DNA from: Peptococcaceae bacterium
GTDB lineage: Bacteria > Bacillota > Peptococcia > Peptococcales > Peptococcaceae
Assembly (NCBI GenBank): GCA_900759105.1
Contig: CAAETY010000038.1
Coordinates: forward strand, 1 to 49,234
Direction: 5' to 3'
DNA: 49,234 nt
Part shown: positions 1 to 8,646 of the stretch, piece by piece
Layout: each line of letters opens with the position of its first letter
Position numbering within the stretch: position 1 is the first letter of the stretch
Position numbers and translations under genes: made by a program
The notes under the pieces: generated by a model
Database searches by the model: none
Told to the model about the DNA's origin: nothing
What the model saw: only the letters and a program-made list of their open reading frames with translations

Positions 1-544
1 ATGATTCTCGCTTTTCCTTCAGAAGTGCTTCCTCCGCTAAACGCAGTCTCCTCAATTCTTTTAAATAGGCGTTCTCTATTCTTGCTTTAAGTAACGCATC
101 TTCCAATTCTTTTATATATGCAGCTGTTTCAGTATCTAGCTTTTCAGATTTAACAACTTTTTTCTTTTTATCATTTTTCACTGTACTCCGACGTCCCTTC
201 TTATAAGGTCTTAACGCATCAGGTCCTACAGCACGAAAATCATTGACCCATCTCACCAGCAGTGAAAGGTCGTTCAATTGAAGTGTGTTCGCTAATTCCT
301 GATAGGATACCTCACTTGATAGGTACAATTCTACCGCATGAAGCTTAAATTCAAAAGAATATACTTTCTTTTGGCGAGATCGTTTCAATCCCTCGACACC
401 TAAAGTGTTGTAGGCGTTTACCCACTTTCGAACGGTTGAATATTGTGGAATCCCGTATTTTTGAGTCAAACAGTAATACCCACCATTTCCTTCAAGATAA
501 TCATTACCAACCTGCATTTTAAATTCAAAACCGTATTTAGCCAT
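1..544 (-). CDS. IS3-family transposase OrfA (partial, open at window start)
   Basis: DNA-binding subunit (or N-terminal half of a frameshift-fused transposase) of an IS3/IS150-group element. The reading frame is open for 181 codons from ATG at 544-542 to the window edge with no stop. It contains two helix-turn-helix repeats (about residues 10-45, with STVRKWVNAYN, and 62-100, with SYQELANTLQLNDLSLLVRWV), a Lys/Arg-rich linker, and a C-terminal leucine-zipper-like heptad stretch (LEDALLKARIENAYLKELR), the usual OrfA arrangement. OrfB would follow beyond position 1, normally by -1 frameshifting. No good ribosome site precedes the ATG; the only purine-rich stretch (GGGGG) lies inside the stem of the terminal hairpin. 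The gene is co-directional with, and just downstream of, ilvA. Codon use is more AT-rich than in the neighbours, as expected for a mobile gene. Confidence 0.85.
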   Translation of the reverse strand, partial: MAKYGFEFKMQVGNDYLEGNGGYYCLTQKYGIPQYSTVRKWVNAYNTLGVEGLKRSRQKKVYSFEFKLHAVELYLSSEVSYQELANTLQLNDLSLLVRWVNDFRAVGPDALRPYKKGRRSTVKNDKKKKVVKSEKLDTETAAYIKELEDALLKARIENAYLKELRRLRLAEEALLKEKRES

Positions 545-545
545 G

Positions 546-599
546 AAAAAACTGACCCCCAATTGTTAGATTTTTAGGTCTAACAATTGGGGGTCAGTT
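546..599 (-). terminator. IS-end hairpin with T6 tail, intrinsic-terminator shape
   Basis: On the minus strand a 21-bp perfect stem (579-599 with 550-570, 8-nt loop) is followed directly by six T residues and then C-ATG of the transposase. It should stop transcripts coming from ilvA before they enter the transposase gene, and the stem also buries the only Shine-Dalgarno-like purines. It doubles as the only visible ilvA terminator. Confidence 0.65.
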
Positions 600-625
600 C
601 ATAGAATCGGTCTTTTTGTATGCCT

Positions 626-1846
626 TTAATATTGACGTTGAATTTCAAAGCCGTGTTCCTCCAAGGCTTTGATGATTTGTGCAACGTGTTCCGGCCCATT
701 AGTTTCGGCGGTTACTTCCAATACCACGCGGTTGAAGCGGTCCTTGGCCTTGAACTGGTTGTGGTCCAGCCCAATGATGTTTGCACGTTGGTCTGCAAGA
801 ATCTTGGAAATCAGGAGCATTTGCCCCGGTGCATCCGGCAGTTCTACAGAGAATGCAAAGATACGGCCGCTTGTTACAAGCCCGGAACGAATCATGGAGG
901 AGATGGTAACCATATCGATGTTCCCACCACTGATTACACAGCCCACTTTCTTGTTGCAGCTGTTGAGGTGTCCGAGGGCTGCAAATGGGAGCGCACCGCT
1001 CGCTTCAGCAACAAGCTTGTGTTTTTCCAACAGAAGCAGCACAGCTTCCATGATTTCTGTTTCATTAACCGTGATGATGCCATCAACGTATTTATTAACG
1101 AATTCAAAGGTATTCTTTCCGACCTCGCTCACTGCCACCCCTTCGGCGCAAGTGCTAATCTTGGAAAGCGGTGTTACCTTGCCACGTTCCAAGGAGTAAC
1201 GCATGCTTGCCGCGCCTTCCGGTTCAACACCGGTGATGCGAATTTCCGGCTTCATTGCTTTGGCTGCAAGTGCCACCCCACTGATGAGGCCACCGCCGCC
1301 AACCGGCACTAGGATTTCATCCAAATCCGGATTTTCTTGGAGCATTTCATAAGCGATGGTTCCTTGCCCACAGATAACGCCGTAATCGTCATAAGCGTGG
1401 ATAAACAAGGCGCCGGTTTCTACCGCCAACTCCAAGGCATGGCGATAGGCTTGGTCATAATTTTCACCGTGGATAACCACGTTAGCCCCTTTTTCTTGGG
1501 CGCTCTTAATTTTAATCAACGGCGTTACTTCAGGCATGATGATGGTGCAAGGACAACCATAATGCTGTGCCGCATAAGCCACCCCTTGAGCATGGTTGCC
1601 GGCACTCGCGGTAATAATCCCTTTGGCGCGCTCCTCATCGGTGAGTTGGCTAATTCGGTTATACGCCCCACGCAACTTAAAGCTCCCTGTGTTCTGCAAG
1701 TTTTCCGGTTTAATCCAAATGTCATTCCCGTATTTTTCGGAAAAGAATGTGCTATAAATCATCGGCGTATCAGCAGTAACGCCTTGCAAGCGCTCTGCAG
1801 CCTTGGTGATTTCCTCTAAATGTTGCTCTAATGCACCGTCTGCCAT
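626..1846 (-). CDS. ilvA: threonine ammonia-lyase (threonine dehydratase)
   Basis: PLP enzyme converting L-threonine to 2-oxobutanoate and ammonia, the entry to isoleucine synthesis, or catabolic in anaerobes. The protein has 406 residues. The PLP lysine is K57 in TGSFKLRGAYN, followed by SAGNHAQG (81-88) and the phosphate-binding GGGGLISG (about 187-194). A C-terminal ACT-type domain (about 330-406) fits the 400-residue IlvA/TdcB-with-ACT class rather than the 510-residue E. coli IlvA with two regulatory domains. The start is the ATG at 1846, 6-7 nt after AAGGAGGC; the frame stays open upstream but without a ribosome site. It appears monocistronic. No T-box is visible upstream. Its 3' side has been invaded by the IS element. 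Confidence 0.93.
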   Translation of the reverse strand: MADGALEQHLEEITKAAERLQGVTADTPMIYSTFFSEKYGNDIWIKPENLQNTGSFKLRGAYNRISQLTDEERAKGIITASAGNHAQGVAYAAQHYGCPCTIIMPEVTPLIKIKSAQEKGANVVIHGENYDQAYRHALELAVETGALFIHAYDDYGVICGQGTIAYEMLQENPDLDEILVPVGGGGLISGVALAAKAMKPEIRITGVEPEGAASMRYSLERGKVTPLSKISTCAEGVAVSEVGKNTFEFVNKYVDGIITVNETEIMEAVLLLLEKHKLVAEASGALPFAALGHLNSCNKKVGCVISGGNIDMVTISSMIRSGLVTSGRIFAFSVELPDAPGQMLLISKILADQRANIIGLDHNQFKAKDRFNRVVLEVTAETNGPEHVAQIIKALEEHGFEIQRQY

Positions 1847-2228
1847 AGTCGACGCCTCCTTAAATCTTTGTTTGATACAATCGGTTTCTACATTATAACA
1901 CAGCCTATAAAAAACATGCAAGAACTTTGAAACCGCTTTGTTGATAGATTTTGCTGTTATATAATAATAAATTTTGACAAAGAAAAATCACCCGTAAAGT
2001 CTTGTAATCATACGCCATTTCCACTATACTCAAACTGCCCGAATGATACCTGATACCAATAACGGTCATTCGCATGGTGAGACAATTTTTCTTCTAAGAC
2101 ATGAGTCGCCTACTCATCCTTGTCGTAATCTACACACCATTGTCTCATTCAACAACTTCTTGGACAGTCGCACCTTTAAGTCCCCCCTTATCCGTGCGTC
2201 TTGTCCACTTTTTTTGTCTAAAAATGCG
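1847..2228. other. intergenic region with nested inverted repeats
   Basis: No credible gene. AT-rich sequence next to the ilvA start is followed by a structured stretch: TGAGACAAT (2078-2086) is complementary to ATTGTCTCA (2139-2147) and encloses ATGAGT/ACTCAT (2101-2106/2112-2117). ATGGTG (2074-2079) can alternatively pair with CACCAT (2135-2140). A short open frame at 2043-2309 has no ribosome site and runs into rnmV out of frame. Confidence 0.5.
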
Positions 2229-2257
2229 TTGTCACCTTCCTATATTAACGGTATAAT
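2229..2257 (+). promoter_or_regulatory. sigma-A type promoter of the rnmV operon
   Basis: TTGTCA (2229-2234), a 17-bp spacer and a perfect TATAAT (2252-2257). The expected start near 2264 lies about 29 nt before the rnmV ATG. It is the only strong promoter seen before the run of overlapping genes from rnmV to pgi. Confidence 0.75.
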
Positions 2258-2292
2258 CAAATATAGTATTTTTATTTCTAGGCGAGGTAGGT

Positions 2293-2859
2293 ATGAAAAA
2301 AAGCATTAAAGAAATCATTGTCGTCGAAGGCAAGGACGATGTCAGTGCGGTGCGCCGTGCTGTGGATGCCACTATTTTAATCACCAACGGTATGGGACTT
2401 GAAGAAGCACGCTTGAAGGAAATTGCCGCCATGGCAAAAAAGCAGGGTGTGATTGTTTTGACCGATCCCGATGTGCCGGGGACATTGATTCGCAACCGCA
2501 TCACCGAGCTTGTGCCGGATGCCAAGCACGCCTTTATCGCCCGCAAGGACGCCCGTCACCCGGTGACCGGTCGCCTTGGCGTGGAATATGCTTCGCCGGA
2601 AGTGATTTTGAACGCATTGGAGAAGGCCTACGCCACCACCGGTGCTGATGAAGCACTGTACACCATGAGCGATTTGGTGCGCTGGGGGCTTGTTGGCGCA
2701 GGCGATAGCAAAGCGCGCCGCAGTGCCTTTTGTGAACGGCTCCACCTTGGCCAAGCCAACGGCAAGGCACTTCTCAAACGACTAAATACTTTCGCCCTCG
2801 AGGAAGCCATTATTCTCGAGGCTTTAGATCAATTGGAGGACCACGATGAACCTCAATGA
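2293..2859 (+). CDS. rnmV: ribonuclease M5 (5S rRNA maturase)
   Basis: Toprim-fold endonuclease that cuts both ends of the 5S rRNA precursor in Firmicutes, acting with ribosomal protein L18. The 188-residue length is normal. The Toprim glutamate is in VVEGKDD (10-16, E12), and the metal-binding acidic pair is in LTDPDVPG (56-63, D58 and D60). A C-terminal RnmV-specific helical region follows. The start is ATG 2293 behind GAGGTAGG. The gene overlaps rsmA by 14 nt, the standard Bacillus/Clostridium order, so the two are translationally coupled. Confidence 0.95.
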   Translation: MKKSIKEIIVVEGKDDVSAVRRAVDATILITNGMGLEEARLKEIAAMAKKQGVIVLTDPDVPGTLIRNRITELVPDAKHAFIARKDARHPVTGRLGVEYASPEVILNALEKAYATTGADEALYTMSDLVRWGLVGAGDSKARRSAFCERLHLGQANGKALLKRLNTFALEEAIILEALDQLEDHDEPQ

Positions 2860-3694
2860 GCAACTGAAAAAACACCGCATTACCTTAACAAAAAAATACG
2901 GACAAAACTTTATCAGTGACCCTGCGCTTTTGGAACGCATTGCTGACGTGTGCGATTGGCAGGATGGCGATGTGGCCCTTGAAATCGGACCGGGCGCCGG
3001 CACACTCACCCGCGCTATTGCTTCACACGCCGATAGAATGCTCGCCATCGAAATCGACAAACGCTTGGCACCGCTTTTGAAAGAAAGTCTTTCCGACTGT
3101 GACAATGTCAAACTTGTTTTTGGCGATGCTTTGAAGCTCGATCTTGATGCCCTTGTGCGTGAAGAGCTCGGCCACAACGGCGATTACAAGCTGGTTGCCA
3201 ATTTGCCGTATTACATCACCACCCCACTCATTATGCACGTGTTGGAGGATGCCGCACATGTTGATGAGCTGGTCATTATGGTGCAAAAAGAAGTGGGTGA
3301 ACGTCTTTGCGCCAAGCCGGGCAATCGCACCTATGGGGCTGTCACCGTCATGGTGCAATATCTTGCGACCGCAAGTCGCGCCTTTGATGTGGGACGCCGT
3401 GCCTTTACGCCACCACCGGATGTAGATTCTACCATTCTCCATTTGGTTCCTTACAAGGAACGCCCTATCCAAGCAAAGGATGACGCCATGATGCGCCGTG
3501 TGGTAAAAACCGCTTTCAGTCAGCGCCGCAAAACCCTTCGCAATTCCCTCGCAAGTATGGGCGTGGACAAGGCAATCATTGCCGCCGCCTTAAAAGAAGC
3601 GGGCATTGATGAGCAACGCCGCGCCGAAAGTCTTTCCGTGGCCGAATTTGTTGCACTCTCCGATGCTTTTTCCAACGAAGGAGAAAAATCATGA
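2846..3694 (+). CDS. rsmA: 16S rRNA (adenine1518-N6/adenine1519-N6)-dimethyltransferase
   Basis: KsgA/Dim1 methyltransferase that dimethylates two adjacent adenines in helix 45 of 16S rRNA during late 30S assembly; loss gives kasugamycin resistance. 282 residues. Motif I for S-adenosylmethionine is LEIGPGAGTLT (46-56), the acidic ribose contact is in AIEIDK, and the catalytic motif is NLPYY (119-123). The C-terminal RNA-binding helical domain includes the usual FSQRRKTLRNSL. The start ATG 2846 lies inside the end of rnmV with GGAGG about 10 nt upstream. Its stop overlaps the next start as ATGA. Confidence 0.96.
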   Translation: MNLNEQLKKHRITLTKKYGQNFISDPALLERIADVCDWQDGDVALEIGPGAGTLTRAIASHADRMLAIEIDKRLAPLLKESLSDCDNVKLVFGDALKLDLDALVREELGHNGDYKLVANLPYYITTPLIMHVLEDAAHVDELVIMVQKEVGERLCAKPGNRTYGAVTVMVQYLATASRAFDVGRRAFTPPPDVDSTILHLVPYKERPIQAKDDAMMRRVVKTAFSQRRKTLRNSLASMGVDKAIIAAALKEAGIDEQRRAESLSVAEFVALSDAFSNEGEKS

Positions 3695-5385
3695 ACGCAC
3701 GCGACATTTACAATACATGGTGCAGTCGCACCGATTTAACCGATTCCGAACGCGCCGAGCTTGCACAAATGGCAAACGATGAGCTTGCCATTACCAAGGC
3801 TTTCGGCGCGAAACTGCATTTTGGCACCGCCGGTCTTCGCGGGATTATGGGCTTGGGGCCAAATTGTCTTAATCGCTTTACCATCGCTTGGGCCACGGCA
3901 GGCATTGCCGAATGGCTCTTGGAAACCGATAAAAAAGGTGGCACCATCGTTATTTCTACCGATAGCCGTCTGAACCACCGCGCCTTTGCACGCACAACCG
4001 CTTCGGTTTTGGCAAGCTACGGCTTCCACGTGTTACTTTGGGAAACGCCGACCGCCACACCGATTCTTTCGTGGAGCGTGCGTCATTTTCAGGCAGTGGC
4101 AGGGATTATGATTACCGCCAGCCACAACCCGCGCGATTACAACGGCTACAAGGCCTACGATGCCAACGGTTGCCAGCTTTTGAGTGCCGATGCCGATATC
4201 GTCACCCGCCATGCCGATGCCTACTTTGACGGCAAGGCCCTTGACTTTAATACCGATTTTGACACTTTGGTGACAGCCGGCAAGATTCGTTTGTTGAACG
4301 ATGAACTGGCTGATTATCTGGCTACCATTAAAAGCACCGTACTGCCATTGCAAACCGACCCACAAACGCCGCTTGCTATCGGCTACACACCGCTTCACGG
4401 CGTGGGCGGATTGCCTGTACGCCAAATTTTGGAGGAAGCCGGCATGACGGTGCATGTGGTTGAAAATCAATTTGCGCCTGATGGCCATTTTCCAACCATT
4501 GCCACCCCAAATCCGGAGCTTCCCGTGGCCTTTGATGAGCTCTTTAAGCTCGCCCGCACAACCGATTGCGATATCCTCATCGCCACCGATCCGGACAGCG
4601 ACCGCATTGGCGTTGCCGCCAAGGATGCCCACGGCACTTGGCAGCTCATTACCGGCAACCAACTCGGTGCCCTCTTGATTGATTATCTTGCTGAGTGTCG
4701 CGGCGTCAATCCGGGTGATACCATCATTACCACCACCGTAACCAGCCAGTTCTGTAAAGCACTCGCCCGTTACCACGGTTTTGAGCTCGAAGAAACCTTC
4801 ACCGGCTTCAAATACATCGGCAACACCATTAACGCTGTTATGGCCAATCCGGCACGCACCTACGTTTTTGGCTTTGAAGAGTCCTATGGCTATCTCTACG
4901 GCGACCACGCCCGTGATAAAGACGCCATCGTCACCGCTTACCTCGTAGCCGCCATGGCACAACACGACAAGGCGCGCGGTTTGAGCCTTTTGGACCGCTT
5001 GCATAGTCTCTATGATAAGGTTGGTGCCTTTAGCGATGCTTTAATCAATTTGGTGTTTGACCCGATTCCGGGGCAAGAACCGATTAGTGACATTATCATG
5101 CATACGCTGCGCGAAAAACCGCCTACATCCATTGCCGGTATCCCGGTTGTTATAAAAATCGACTATATCACCGGTATTCGTTCATTACCTAAAGAAAATG
5201 TGATACAATATCAACTAATGAACGGTTCCGTCATTTGTTTACGTCCATCAGGAACCGAGCCTAAAATGAAATGTTATATCAGCGCTCGCGGAGAAACCCT
5301 CCAAGAGGCCGAAGCGCTCAGCAGCCAAATTGCTGATGCTTTCCATCATTTCGTTGCCCAATTGAAGGAGGATGCATCAAGTTGA
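3691..5385 (+). CDS. phosphoglucomutase / phosphomannomutase family protein
   Basis: Alpha-D-phosphohexomutase interconverting hexose 1- and 6-phosphates, most likely glucose (PgcA-type, 564 residues, close to the Firmicute enzyme). Seen: N-terminal FGTAGLRG (44-51); the phosphoserine loop TASHNP (142-147, Ser144); the metal-binding loop DPDSDR (from about 300); the sugar-binding GFEESYG (from about 394); and the phosphate-binding RPSGTEPK (from about 518). All four domains are therefore complete. It starts on the ATGA overlap with rsmA and is followed, overlapping by TTGA, by glucose-6-phosphate isomerase, which supports a role at the glucose-6-phosphate/glucose-1-phosphate branch (glycogen and cell-wall precursors). 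Specificity for glucose over mannose is inferred. Confidence 0.92.
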   Translation: MNARDIYNTWCSRTDLTDSERAELAQMANDELAITKAFGAKLHFGTAGLRGIMGLGPNCLNRFTIAWATAGIAEWLLETDKKGGTIVISTDSRLNHRAFARTTASVLASYGFHVLLWETPTATPILSWSVRHFQAVAGIMITASHNPRDYNGYKAYDANGCQLLSADADIVTRHADAYFDGKALDFNTDFDTLVTAGKIRLLNDELADYLATIKSTVLPLQTDPQTPLAIGYTPLHGVGGLPVRQILEEAGMTVHVVENQFAPDGHFPTIATPNPELPVAFDELFKLARTTDCDILIATDPDSDRIGVAAKDAHGTWQLITGNQLGALLIDYLAECRGVNPGDTIITTTVTSQFCKALARYHGFELEETFTGFKYIGNTINAVMANPARTYVFGFEESYGYLYGDHARDKDAIVTAYLVAAMAQHDKARGLSLLDRLHSLYDKVGAFSDALINLVFDPIPGQEPISDIIMHTLREKPPTSIAGIPVVIKIDYITGIRSLPKENVIQYQLMNGSVICLRPSGTEPKMKCYISARGETLQEAEALSSQIADAFHHFVAQLKEDASS

Positions 5386-6668
5386 TACAAGCGGATTTTT
5401 CAAACGCTCATACCGACCTGTCCGACCCGTCCCTTGCGAAACGTGTCGCGAAGATCCACGAACGTTTACACCACCATCCGGACCTCATGTGTGGTTGGGT
5501 ACAATATCCTTTTCAAATATCCGATCAAATGCTTGACGATATTGCCAAAGAAGCCGAAGCGGTTCGCAATCGCTGCAGCGTCTTTATTGTCATCGGCATT
5601 GGTGGTTCTTATCTCGGCACCATTGCCGGGGTAAATTTATTGCGTCCACCGTTTGATGAAGGTGGTACCATCGGTAATCCGCGCATTATTTTTGCCGGGC
5701 ATCATTTGAGCTCACACTACTACAATCACTTAATGACCGTTATCGAGGACCCCAAGGAGGAAATCTGCATCTGCATGGTTTCTAAATCCGGGAGCACCAC
5801 CGAGCCAAAGGTCATCTACGCGATTATAAAAGAAGCCCTTACCGAACGTTACGGCGATAAGGTCAATGAACATATCACCATCATTACCGATCCACGCAAA
5901 GGTTATTTGCAAAACGAAGCCCATGACAACGGCTGTCGTTTGCTCAACATTCCGCAGAACATCGGCGGACGCTATTCTGTCTTAACCGCCGTTGGTCTCT
6001 TTCCGCTGGCTGTTGCCGGCATTGATATCAAATCCATTATTCGCGGGGCGCGTCAATCTGCCACCGTCTTTATGGACCCACGCTTAGAAAACAACGACTG
6101 CTATCAATACGCAGCCACCCGTTATCTGCAATCATTGGCCGGAAAACGCATGGAAATTTTCGAAGTGTATGAAGGGAATTTGCTCTACTTCACCGAATGG
6201 CTGCGCCAGCTCTTTGCTGAAAGTGAATGCAAGGACGGCAAGGGCCTGTTCCCGGCGGCTATGCAAATGACCACGGACCTGCACTCCTTGGGACAATTTC
6301 TTCAAGAGGGGCGTCAGGACTTTATCGAAACGATACTTTTTGTCAAACACATCGAAGACAAAATCAAGATCCCGGCAGGCGTTGCCGGCAATTGCACCAG
6401 CTTGCACTGCTTAAACGATATTATTCGCCACAGTGTGTGCGTTGCCCATCAGGAAAACAGCACCCCGAATATTTTGCTCAACATCAGCGAAATTTCAGCC
6501 TTTACCTTCGGCGAAATCGTTTATTTCTTTGAAAAGGCATGTGCCATGAGCTGCTACCTCACCGGGGTTGACCCATTCAATCAACCGGGGGTAGAAAACT
6601 ACAAGACCGAGCTCAAGGAAAACATCAATTCCATGATTAACTCAGCCCCTGTTCACGATGAATTTTAA
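5382..6668 (+). CDS. pgi: glucose-6-phosphate isomerase
   Basis: Interconverts glucose 6-phosphate and fructose 6-phosphate in glycolysis and gluconeogenesis. 428 residues, the short Firmicute form. Two SIS subdomains are visible: GIGGSYLG (about 71-78) and SKSGSTTEP (about 134-142), which bind sugar phosphate, plus the downstream LGQFLQEGRQDF segment carrying the usual catalytic glutamate. The start is TTG 5382: AAGGAGG (5365-5371) is well spaced from it, and the nearer ATG at 5372 is out of frame and abuts the ribosome site. It overlaps the mutase stop, so coupled translation is likely. Confidence 0.93.
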   Translation: MIQADFSNAHTDLSDPSLAKRVAKIHERLHHHPDLMCGWVQYPFQISDQMLDDIAKEAEAVRNRCSVFIVIGIGGSYLGTIAGVNLLRPPFDEGGTIGNPRIIFAGHHLSSHYYNHLMTVIEDPKEEICICMVSKSGSTTEPKVIYAIIKEALTERYGDKVNEHITIITDPRKGYLQNEAHDNGCRLLNIPQNIGGRYSVLTAVGLFPLAVAGIDIKSIIRGARQSATVFMDPRLENNDCYQYAATRYLQSLAGKRMEIFEVYEGNLLYFTEWLRQLFAESECKDGKGLFPAAMQMTTDLHSLGQFLQEGRQDFIETILFVKHIEDKIKIPAGVAGNCTSLHCLNDIIRHSVCVAHQENSTPNILLNISEISAFTFGEIVYFFEKACAMSCYLTGVDPFNQPGVENYKTELKENINSMINSAPVHDEF

Positions 6669-6691
6669 TACCCACAAAGGAGGGTGACTTT

Positions 6692-8308
6692 TTGAGCTAC
6701 CAGGCTTTATACCGTGTATATCGTCCACAAACCTTTGAGGCCTTAATCGGCCAGGACGCTATTTCTCAAACGCTCTTAAACGCCCTTCGTTATAACCGCC
6801 TTGCCCATGCTTATCTGTTCTGTGGCCCACGTGGCACCGGCAAAACGAGTACCTCAAAGATTCTCGCCAAAGCCGTCAATTGCCTCGACCCACAAAACGG
6901 AGAGCCGTGCAACGCTTGCGAAAACTGTCGCGCCATCAACGAAGACCGTTTTTTGGATGTTATTGAAATCGATGCCGCCTCCAACCGTGGCATTGACGAA
7001 ATCCGCAGCATCCGCGAGCAAGTTCGTTTCACACCAAGCATGGGAAAGCGCAAAGTCTATATCATTGACGAAGTGCACATGCTTACCACAGAAGCCTTCA
7101 ACGCCTTACTCAAGACCTTGGAGGAACCACCGGAGCATGTGCTTTTTATTTTGGCCACCACAGATCCGCAAAAGGTGCCGAAAACCGTGCTTTCTCGTAC
7201 CCAACGCTTTGATTTTCACCGCATTCCGACGCCGGTTTTAACCGATCATTTGCGTGACATTGCCGACCGCGAAGGCATTGACGTGACCGATGACGCACTG
7301 ACGTTAATCGCAAAAAATGCCGCCGGCGGCATGCGTGATGCCATCAGCCTGTTGGATCAAACCATCGCCTTTGCCGGCGACAGCATCGACAAAAATGCCG
7401 TGCTTGAAATGATTGGTGGCTTGGATGACACCGCCCTGATTGGCTTGGTGGATAGTCTCATTAGCGGTGACACGGCAGCTATTTTCGATGTATTGGATAA
7501 GCTTTTGCGTCTGGGTGGGGATGCCCGTGCCTTGATGCACAGCCTGCTTACCTATTTGCGCGATTTGCTTCTGGCACGCGTTGGCCACGCCGCATCGGAT
7601 GGCAGCGCCTGGAGTGATGAACAATTGCGCCAAGCCCGCGCCTTGTCCTTGCACCATCTCGAAGCACTCCTGCAAAAGGCCGCCGATGCCGAGCGCGATA
7701 TGCGCATTGCACCGGATAGTGAGCTCATTTTGGAGCTTACCTTGGTAGAAATGGCGCTGCTATTGCACGATGACAGCCCGACTGCGAAAACACACCAAGC
7801 AAGCCACCTGCCACGCCCGGGACAAGTGTCACACGCGCCGACCGTTGCCGCCCCTCAAGAGGCAGCCGCACCGCCTGCAAGCAAACCGGACGTTTCTCCG
7901 GCACCTGTAGTAAGTGCATCACCTGCCCCCCCAGCCCAAGATGACGTCGAAACCCTCGCCGCCATCAAGAACATTTGGCCACAGATTATTGATGCCTTAA
8001 AGGACGTGAGCATTCGCATCCACGCCTTTATGAAGCCGGCCGAGCTCCGAAGCTACCACAATGGCACGCTGACACTGTGGTTTCCGCGCGCCGACATTTT
8101 CCACTGCAAGCAAATGCGCTTAACAGAAAACAAAAAAATCTTGAACGATGTGGTTGCAAACTTCTGGCAATCACCATTACAATATGACTGCGTCCTCGAA
8201 GAGGAGCAAACCAAAGAACCAACCATCGACCTCGTAGAAGGCGTAAAACGCGTCTTTGGCGAGGACGTGCCAATAGAAATTATTGAAGAAAATCCAAGAA
8301 AACACTAA
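6692..8308 (+). CDS. dnaX: DNA polymerase III subunits gamma/tau
   Basis: Clamp-loader ATPase that opens the beta clamp. 538 residues: AAA+ module with Walker A GPRGTGKT (45-52), a zinc-binding Cys set (C64, C73, C76, C79), Walker B IDEVHML (about 127-133), the SRTQRF sensor/arginine-finger region, and the gamma-III domain to about residue 365. A proline/alanine-rich linker (about 370-415) leads to a C-terminal tau-like domain. The start is TTG 6692 seven nt after AAGGAGGG. It heads the conserved dnaX-ybaB-recR cluster. Confidence 0.95.
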   Translation: MSYQALYRVYRPQTFEALIGQDAISQTLLNALRYNRLAHAYLFCGPRGTGKTSTSKILAKAVNCLDPQNGEPCNACENCRAINEDRFLDVIEIDAASNRGIDEIRSIREQVRFTPSMGKRKVYIIDEVHMLTTEAFNALLKTLEEPPEHVLFILATTDPQKVPKTVLSRTQRFDFHRIPTPVLTDHLRDIADREGIDVTDDALTLIAKNAAGGMRDAISLLDQTIAFAGDSIDKNAVLEMIGGLDDTALIGLVDSLISGDTAAIFDVLDKLLRLGGDARALMHSLLTYLRDLLLARVGHAASDGSAWSDEQLRQARALSLHHLEALLQKAADAERDMRIAPDSELILELTLVEMALLLHDDSPTAKTHQASHLPRPGQVSHAPTVAAPQEAAAPPASKPDVSPAPVVSASPAPPAQDDVETLAAIKNIWPQIIDALKDVSIRIHAFMKPAELRSYHNGTLTLWFPRADIFHCKQMRLTENKKILNDVVANFWQSPLQYDCVLEEEQTKEPTIDLVEGVKRVFGEDVPIEIIEENPRKH

Positions 8309-8322
8309 GGAGGCCCATTCCA

Positions 8323-8646
8323 ATGGCTAACATGCAAAACATGATGAAACAAATGCAAAAGATGCAACGCAACATGGCGAAGCTCCAAGAAGAGCTCGCT
8401 GAAACCCCTGTAGTTGGCACTGCCGGCGGCGGTATTGTTAAGGTAACCGTTAACGGCGCCAGCCAAATGCTCTCCATCGAGCTCGCTGACGAAGTGGTTG
8501 ATCCGGACGATATTGAAATGCTCCAAGACCTTATTGTAGCAGCAACCAACGATGCCATGAACAACGCTGCAAAGCTCTCTGAAGAACGCATGGGCGCCCT
8601 CACCAAAGGGATGAAGATGCCCGGCGGCATGGGTGGGATGTTCTAA
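8323..8646 (+). CDS. YbaB/EbfC family nucleoid-associated protein
   Basis: Small (107 aa) dimeric DNA-binding protein of the YbaB/EbfC family, thought to bind DNA as a nucleoid factor. Seen: a Met/Lys/Gln-rich N-terminal helix (MANMQNMMKQMQKMQRN), the central beta region with VTVNGASQM, and the conserved DLIVAATNDA segment followed by a Gly/Met-rich tail. RBS AAGGAGG, ATG 8323. It sits 14 nt after dnaX and overlaps recR by one base (TAATG), the classic arrangement. Confidence 0.93.
   Translation: MANMQNMMKQMQKMQRNMAKLQEELAETPVVGTAGGGIVKVTVNGASQMLSIELADEVVDPDDIEMLQDLIVAATNDAMNNAAKLSEERMGALTKGMKMPGGMGGMF

Larger units (their letters stand above)
1..601 (-). mobile_element. IS3-family (IS150-like) insertion sequence, left end, cut by window edge
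   Basis: Seen: a transposase orfA reading towards position 1 and, outside it, a terminal sequence rich in CCCCCAATTGTTAGA, a type of end common in IS150-group elements. The terminal sequence occurs twice as a near-perfect inverted repeat (550-570 and 579-599). Inference: 599-601 is about the outer IS boundary, lying only some 25 bp beyond the ilvA stop. OrfB and the other terminal repeat are outside the window, so target duplication and completeness cannot be judged. Confidence 0.8.

Noticed and set aside
620..1819. Plus-strand frames opposite ilvA
   Set aside because: ilvA is complete on the minus strand with PLP and ACT motifs.
1847..2292. T-box riboswitch for ilvA
   Set aside because: No TGGNACCGCG-type T-box sequence on the minus strand upstream of ilvA.
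2043..2309. 88-codon frame before rnmV
   Set aside because: No ribosome site, contains the rnmV promoter, overlaps the rnmV start out of frame, no family resemblance.
4033..5004. 323-codon minus-strand frame opposite the phosphohexomutase gene
   Set aside because: The plus-strand gene has all catalytic motifs and operon overlaps; the antisense frame has no ribosome site or recognisable domain.
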